7,331 bases of DNA from an uncultured Eubacteriales bacterium (GTDB lineage Bacteria > Bacillota > Clostridia > Christensenellales > CAG-917), in NCBI GenBank assembly GCA_900553825.1, contig USEV01000037.1, positions 1 to 7,331 of the forward strand. Direction: 5' to 3'. The translations under genes and the position numbers were made by a program. Below the pieces are notes generated by a model. It was not told the origin of the DNA and made no database searches. It saw nothing but the letters and a program-made list of their open reading frames with translations. Below are positions 5,615 to 7,331 of this stretch, piece by piece; the stretch's first letter is position 1, and each line of letters begins with the position of its first letter.

Positions 5615-6758
5615 CTTTCCCCCCGGCGGGTGCCGTCACCGATTCTCCATTCTTTTCGCCCGCTGTTCCGGCGTCGTCGTCCGCGGTTTCGCCCGCGCCG
5701 TCTGCCGTGTGTGCGGCGGGTGCCGTGACCGACTCTTCATTCTTTTCGCCCGCTGTGCCTGCATCGTCGTCCGCGGTTTCGCCCGCGCCGTCTGCCGTGT
5801 GTGCGGCGGGTGCCGTCACCGATTCTTCATTCTTTTCGCCCGCTGTGCCGGCGTCGTCGTCCGCGGTTTCGCCCGCTGTGCCGTCCTCGGCGTTCGGGGT
5901 AGATTTGACCTTTTGCCTGTATTCGGCGAGCGCGTCAACGAGCTCCGCACCCGTCACTATGTTGCGCGAAAGCGCTATGCCGCGCGCGGCGAGTTTGTCC
6001 ACCACTCTTGCCGCGGTGGGGAGAGAAAGTCCCGCCGCCCCCAGTTCCTCGCGTGCGCCGAACACCTCGTGCGGATTGCCGTCGGCAACGATTCTGCCGT
6101 CTTTGAGCGCGACGATTCTGTCCGCCATGCGCGCTATGTCGTCCATGTAGTGCGACACCATGATGACCGTGGGGCTGACTTCCGCCCTGAGCCGCGTGAC
6201 CAGCGAGAGAATTTCCTCCCTGCCCGCGGGGTCGAGCCCCGCGACGGGCTCGTCGAGCACGAGGATTTCCGGCTCCATGGCGATGACGCCCGCAATCGCG
6301 GCGCGGCGTTTCTCGCCGCCCGAGAGCTCAAACGGGCTGCGCCCCGCAAATTCGTCGTAGGGCAACCCCACGACATCAAGGGCGCGGCGGACGCGGCGGT
6401 CGATTTCCGCCTTGTCGAGTTTCATGTTTCTGGGGCCGAAGGACACATCCTTGGCGACGGTGTCCTCGAAGAGCTGATATTCGGGGTACTGGAAGACCAT
6501 GCCCACCGCAAAGCGCAGCTTCTTGAGCGTCTTTTTGTCGGAGGCGTTCATGCCGAGCACGAGCACCTCGCCCTCCTGGGGTCTGATGAGCCCGTTGAGA
6601 TGCTGGATGAGGGTGCTTTTGCCCGAACCGGTCGCACCGATGAGCCCGACGAACTCGCCCTTTTCCACGGCGAGGTTGACGCCGTCGAGAGCGCGCTTTT
6701 CGTAGGGAGTCTTGCGGGAATATGTGTAGCTTACGCCTTTCAGTTCAATTGCGAGCAT
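5607..6758 (-). CDS. ecfA2: Energy-coupling factor transporter ATPase EcfA2 with repeat tail
   Basis: EcfA2 pairs with EcfA1 on the cytoplasmic face of EcfT and hydrolyses ATP to drive vitamin uptake. The first 285 or so residues are a complete ABC ATPase: Walker A GATGSGKST (41-49), Q-loop Q90 in FQYPEYQLFE (a hallmark of EcfA2), signature LSGGE (145-149), Walker B ILVLDE (165-170), D-loop around GLD (174-176), and the switch His203. Residues from about 286 to 383 are extra: a Ala/Gly/Glu/Asp/Thr-rich, probably disordered acidic tail made of nearly three 30-residue repeats (296-325, 326-355, 356 to about 378). Family members are normally about 285-290 residues, so the tail is an addition. 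The ATG at 6758 is chosen because homology begins at MLAIELKGVSYTY and GGTGGAGGG precedes it; an in-frame ATG 108 nt upstream would add unrelated Arg-rich sequence. The gene overlaps ecfA1 by 19 nt and ecfT by 8 nt. Confidence 0.96.
   Translation of the reverse strand: MLAIELKGVSYTYSRKTPYEKRALDGVNLAVEKGEFVGLIGATGSGKSTLIQHLNGLIRPQEGEVLVLGMNASDKKTLKKLRFAVGMVFQYPEYQLFEDTVAKDVSFGPRNMKLDKAEIDRRVRRALDVVGLPYDEFAGRSPFELSGGEKRRAAIAGVIAMEPEILVLDEPVAGLDPAGREEILSLVTRLRAEVSPTVIMVSHYMDDIARMADRIVALKDGRIVADGNPHEVFGAREELGAAGLSLPTAARVVDKLAARGIALSRNIVTGAELVDALAEYRQKVKSTPNAEDGTAGETADDDAGTAGEKNEESVTAPAAHTADGAGETADDDAGTAGEKNEESVTAPAAHTADGAGETADDDAGTAGEKNGESVTAPAGGKDV
5631..5876 (-). repeat. 90-bp in-frame tandem repeat (2.7 copies) in ecfA2
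   Basis: Copies lie at 5631-5720, 5721-5810 and 5811-5876 (the last is partial, diverging after the GCCCGC at 5871-5876). By hand alignment the two full copies differ at 6 of 90 positions. Five are third codon positions and silent; one changes Glu to Gly (EES to GES). The unit encodes 30 residues including ETADDDAGTAGEKNEESVTA. The unit length keeps the frame whatever the copy number. With short reads the copy number could be mis-assembled. Confidence 0.95.
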
Positions 6759-7331
6759 ATTCCCTCCACCAGATCGTCCTCGTCGATGACCGTGCCGAGG
6801 GAAGAAAAGCCGCGTTCCGAAAGCCCTTCGGCAATCTCTGTGGCGGGCGGAAGCGCAAGCCCGCACGCGGCGATTTCGGGCGAGGCGAACACCTCTGCGG
6901 GCGTGCCGTCGAGCACGACCCTGCCCTTTTTCAAAACGATGATTCTGTCGGCTTCCGCCGCTTCGTCCATGTTGTGAGTGATTGCGACGACGGTGATGCC
7001 CGCGGCGTTGAGCTTCTTTGCCACCTGCATGATTTCCGCCCTGCCCTCGGGGTCGAGCATGGAGGTGGATTCGTCGAGGATGAGGATGTCGGGCTTCATG
7101 GCGAGCACGCCCGCGATGGCGACGCGCTGTTTCTGACCGCCGGAGAGCTGAGACGGATACTTGTTGACGTGTTCGCTTAAGCCGACAAGTTCAATCAGCG
7201 GCATTACTTTTTCGCGAATCTTGTCCTTCGGCATCCCTGCAAGTTCCAGAGGAAGCGCAACATTGCCGTAGACGGTACGGGAGGAGAGCAGATTGAAGTG
7301 CTGGAAGATCATACCAATCGAGCGTCTTTCC
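6740..7331 (-). CDS. ecfA1: ABC ATPase: EcfA1 C-terminal half joined to a MetN-like half, 5' truncated
   Basis: The frame is open from the window edge to the TGA at 6740-6742. The downstream part (about 7111 to 6740) is EcfA1, the partner ATPase of EcfA2: VAIAGVLAM after the signature, Walker B ILILDE ending at 7070-7075, the SMLDPEGR D-loop, the switch His at 6974-6976 in ITHNMDEA, and the ADRIIVLKKGRVVLDGTP segment. Its place before ecfA2, with a 19-nt overlap, is the standard operon order. The upstream part (7331 to about 7148) is different: RSIGMIFQHFNLLSSRTVYG and NVALPLELAG are hallmarks of MetN, the ATPase of the methionine importer, and the EcfA1 Q-loop sequence FQNPDNQ is absent. Walker A lies outside the window. 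GC is about 50% in this part and 62% in the next 180 bases. The gene as written is probably an artefact; the true EcfA1 N-terminus is missing. Confidence 0.85.
   Translation of the reverse strand, partial: ERRSIGMIFQHFNLLSSRTVYGNVALPLELAGMPKDKIREKVMPLIELVGLSEHVNKYPSQLSGGQKQRVAIAGVLAMKPDILILDESTSMLDPEGRAEIMQVAKKLNAAGITVVAITHNMDEAAEADRIIVLKKGRVVLDGTPAEVFASPEIAACGLALPPATEIAEGLSERGFSSLGTVIDEDDLVEGICSQLN
6763..6770 (-). promoter_or_regulatory. Ribosome binding site that fixes the ecfA2 start
   Basis: GGTGGAGG (6770-6763) lies within the last codons of ecfA1, 4 nt from the ATG at 6758 measured from GGAGG and 7 nt measured from GGTGG. It supports this ATG over the one at 6866 and implies translation coupled to ecfA1. 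Confidence 0.7.
7112..7147 (-). other. Probable chimera junction inside the ABC signature motif
   Basis: These bases encode LSGGQKQRVAIA, which is shared almost word for word by MetN and EcfA1 families. Sequence on the right of it (KYPSQ and before) is MetN-like with codons such as TTA and GTA that are rare in the neighbouring genes; sequence on the left (GVLAMKPDILILDE) is EcfA1-like. The switch therefore lies in or beside this motif, where two genes could share enough bases to be joined by an assembler or by template switching during amplification. Confidence 0.7.

Noticed and set aside
5631..5876. CRISPR array
   Set aside because: The repeats are directly adjacent 90-bp units without spacers and are in frame within ecfA2.
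6759..6866. Upstream 36-residue extension of EcfA2
   Set aside because: It is Arg-rich non-homologous sequence inside ecfA1; homology and the ribosome site both point to the ATG at 6758.
5709..6977. Plus-strand frames of 422 and 147 codons opposite ecfA2
   Set aside because: Their apparent repeats are just the 90-bp ecfA2 repeat read on the other strand, and the rest is antisense to the ABC ATPase domain.
7148..7331. A real separate metN gene upstream of ecfA1
   Set aside because: There is no stop or start between the two parts; the frame continues through the shared signature motif, so it is a hybrid and not two genes.

Overview
The window looks like one end of a short-read metagenome or draft-genome contig from a GC-rich (about 60%) Firmicute, probably of the class Clostridia. 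The evidence is the gene order ecfA1-ecfA2-ecfT-truA, which in Firmicutes follows the ribosomal protein / rpoA cluster, and the way these genes overlap. The lineage call is inference; no rRNA is present. Every convincing gene is on the minus strand, so transcription runs from high to low coordinates.

Right part (7331 down to 3590) is one tightly coupled operon: an ABC ATPase whose EcfA1-like C-terminal half is joined to a MetN-like N-terminal half, then ecfA2, ecfT, truA and a small GNAT-like protein. The first four overlap by 19, 8 and 4 nt, and 4 nt separate truA from the GNAT-like gene. EcfA1, EcfA2 and EcfT form the energising module of group II ECF vitamin importers, which is shared among separately encoded S components. 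TruA makes pseudouridines 38-40 in tRNA. EcfA2 carries an unusual acidic tail built from a 90-bp in-frame tandem repeat. The operon ends in two consecutive hairpins at 3590-3546.

Left part (3515 down to 50) is a second transcription unit with a good sigma-A-type promoter (3515-3487). It holds glnS (glutaminyl-tRNA synthetase), a four-zinc-ribbon coiled-coil protein, and a membrane protein cut off by the contig end. The last two are 3 nt apart and are probably a functional pair, but I cannot name them.

Both ends of the sequence are suspect. Bases 1-49 are an Illumina Nextera adapter with an index, not genome, and they add a false C-terminus to the first gene. At the other end, the reading frame switches from MetN-type to EcfA1-type sequence inside the conserved LSGGQKQRVAIA motif, with a drop in GC from about 62% to 50%. 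This is most simply an assembly or library chimera. I found no RNA genes, CRISPR array, insertion sequence or riboswitch. No stretch over 300 bases lacks a gene; the longest gap is 132 nt (3458-3589) and holds the promoter and terminator hairpins.
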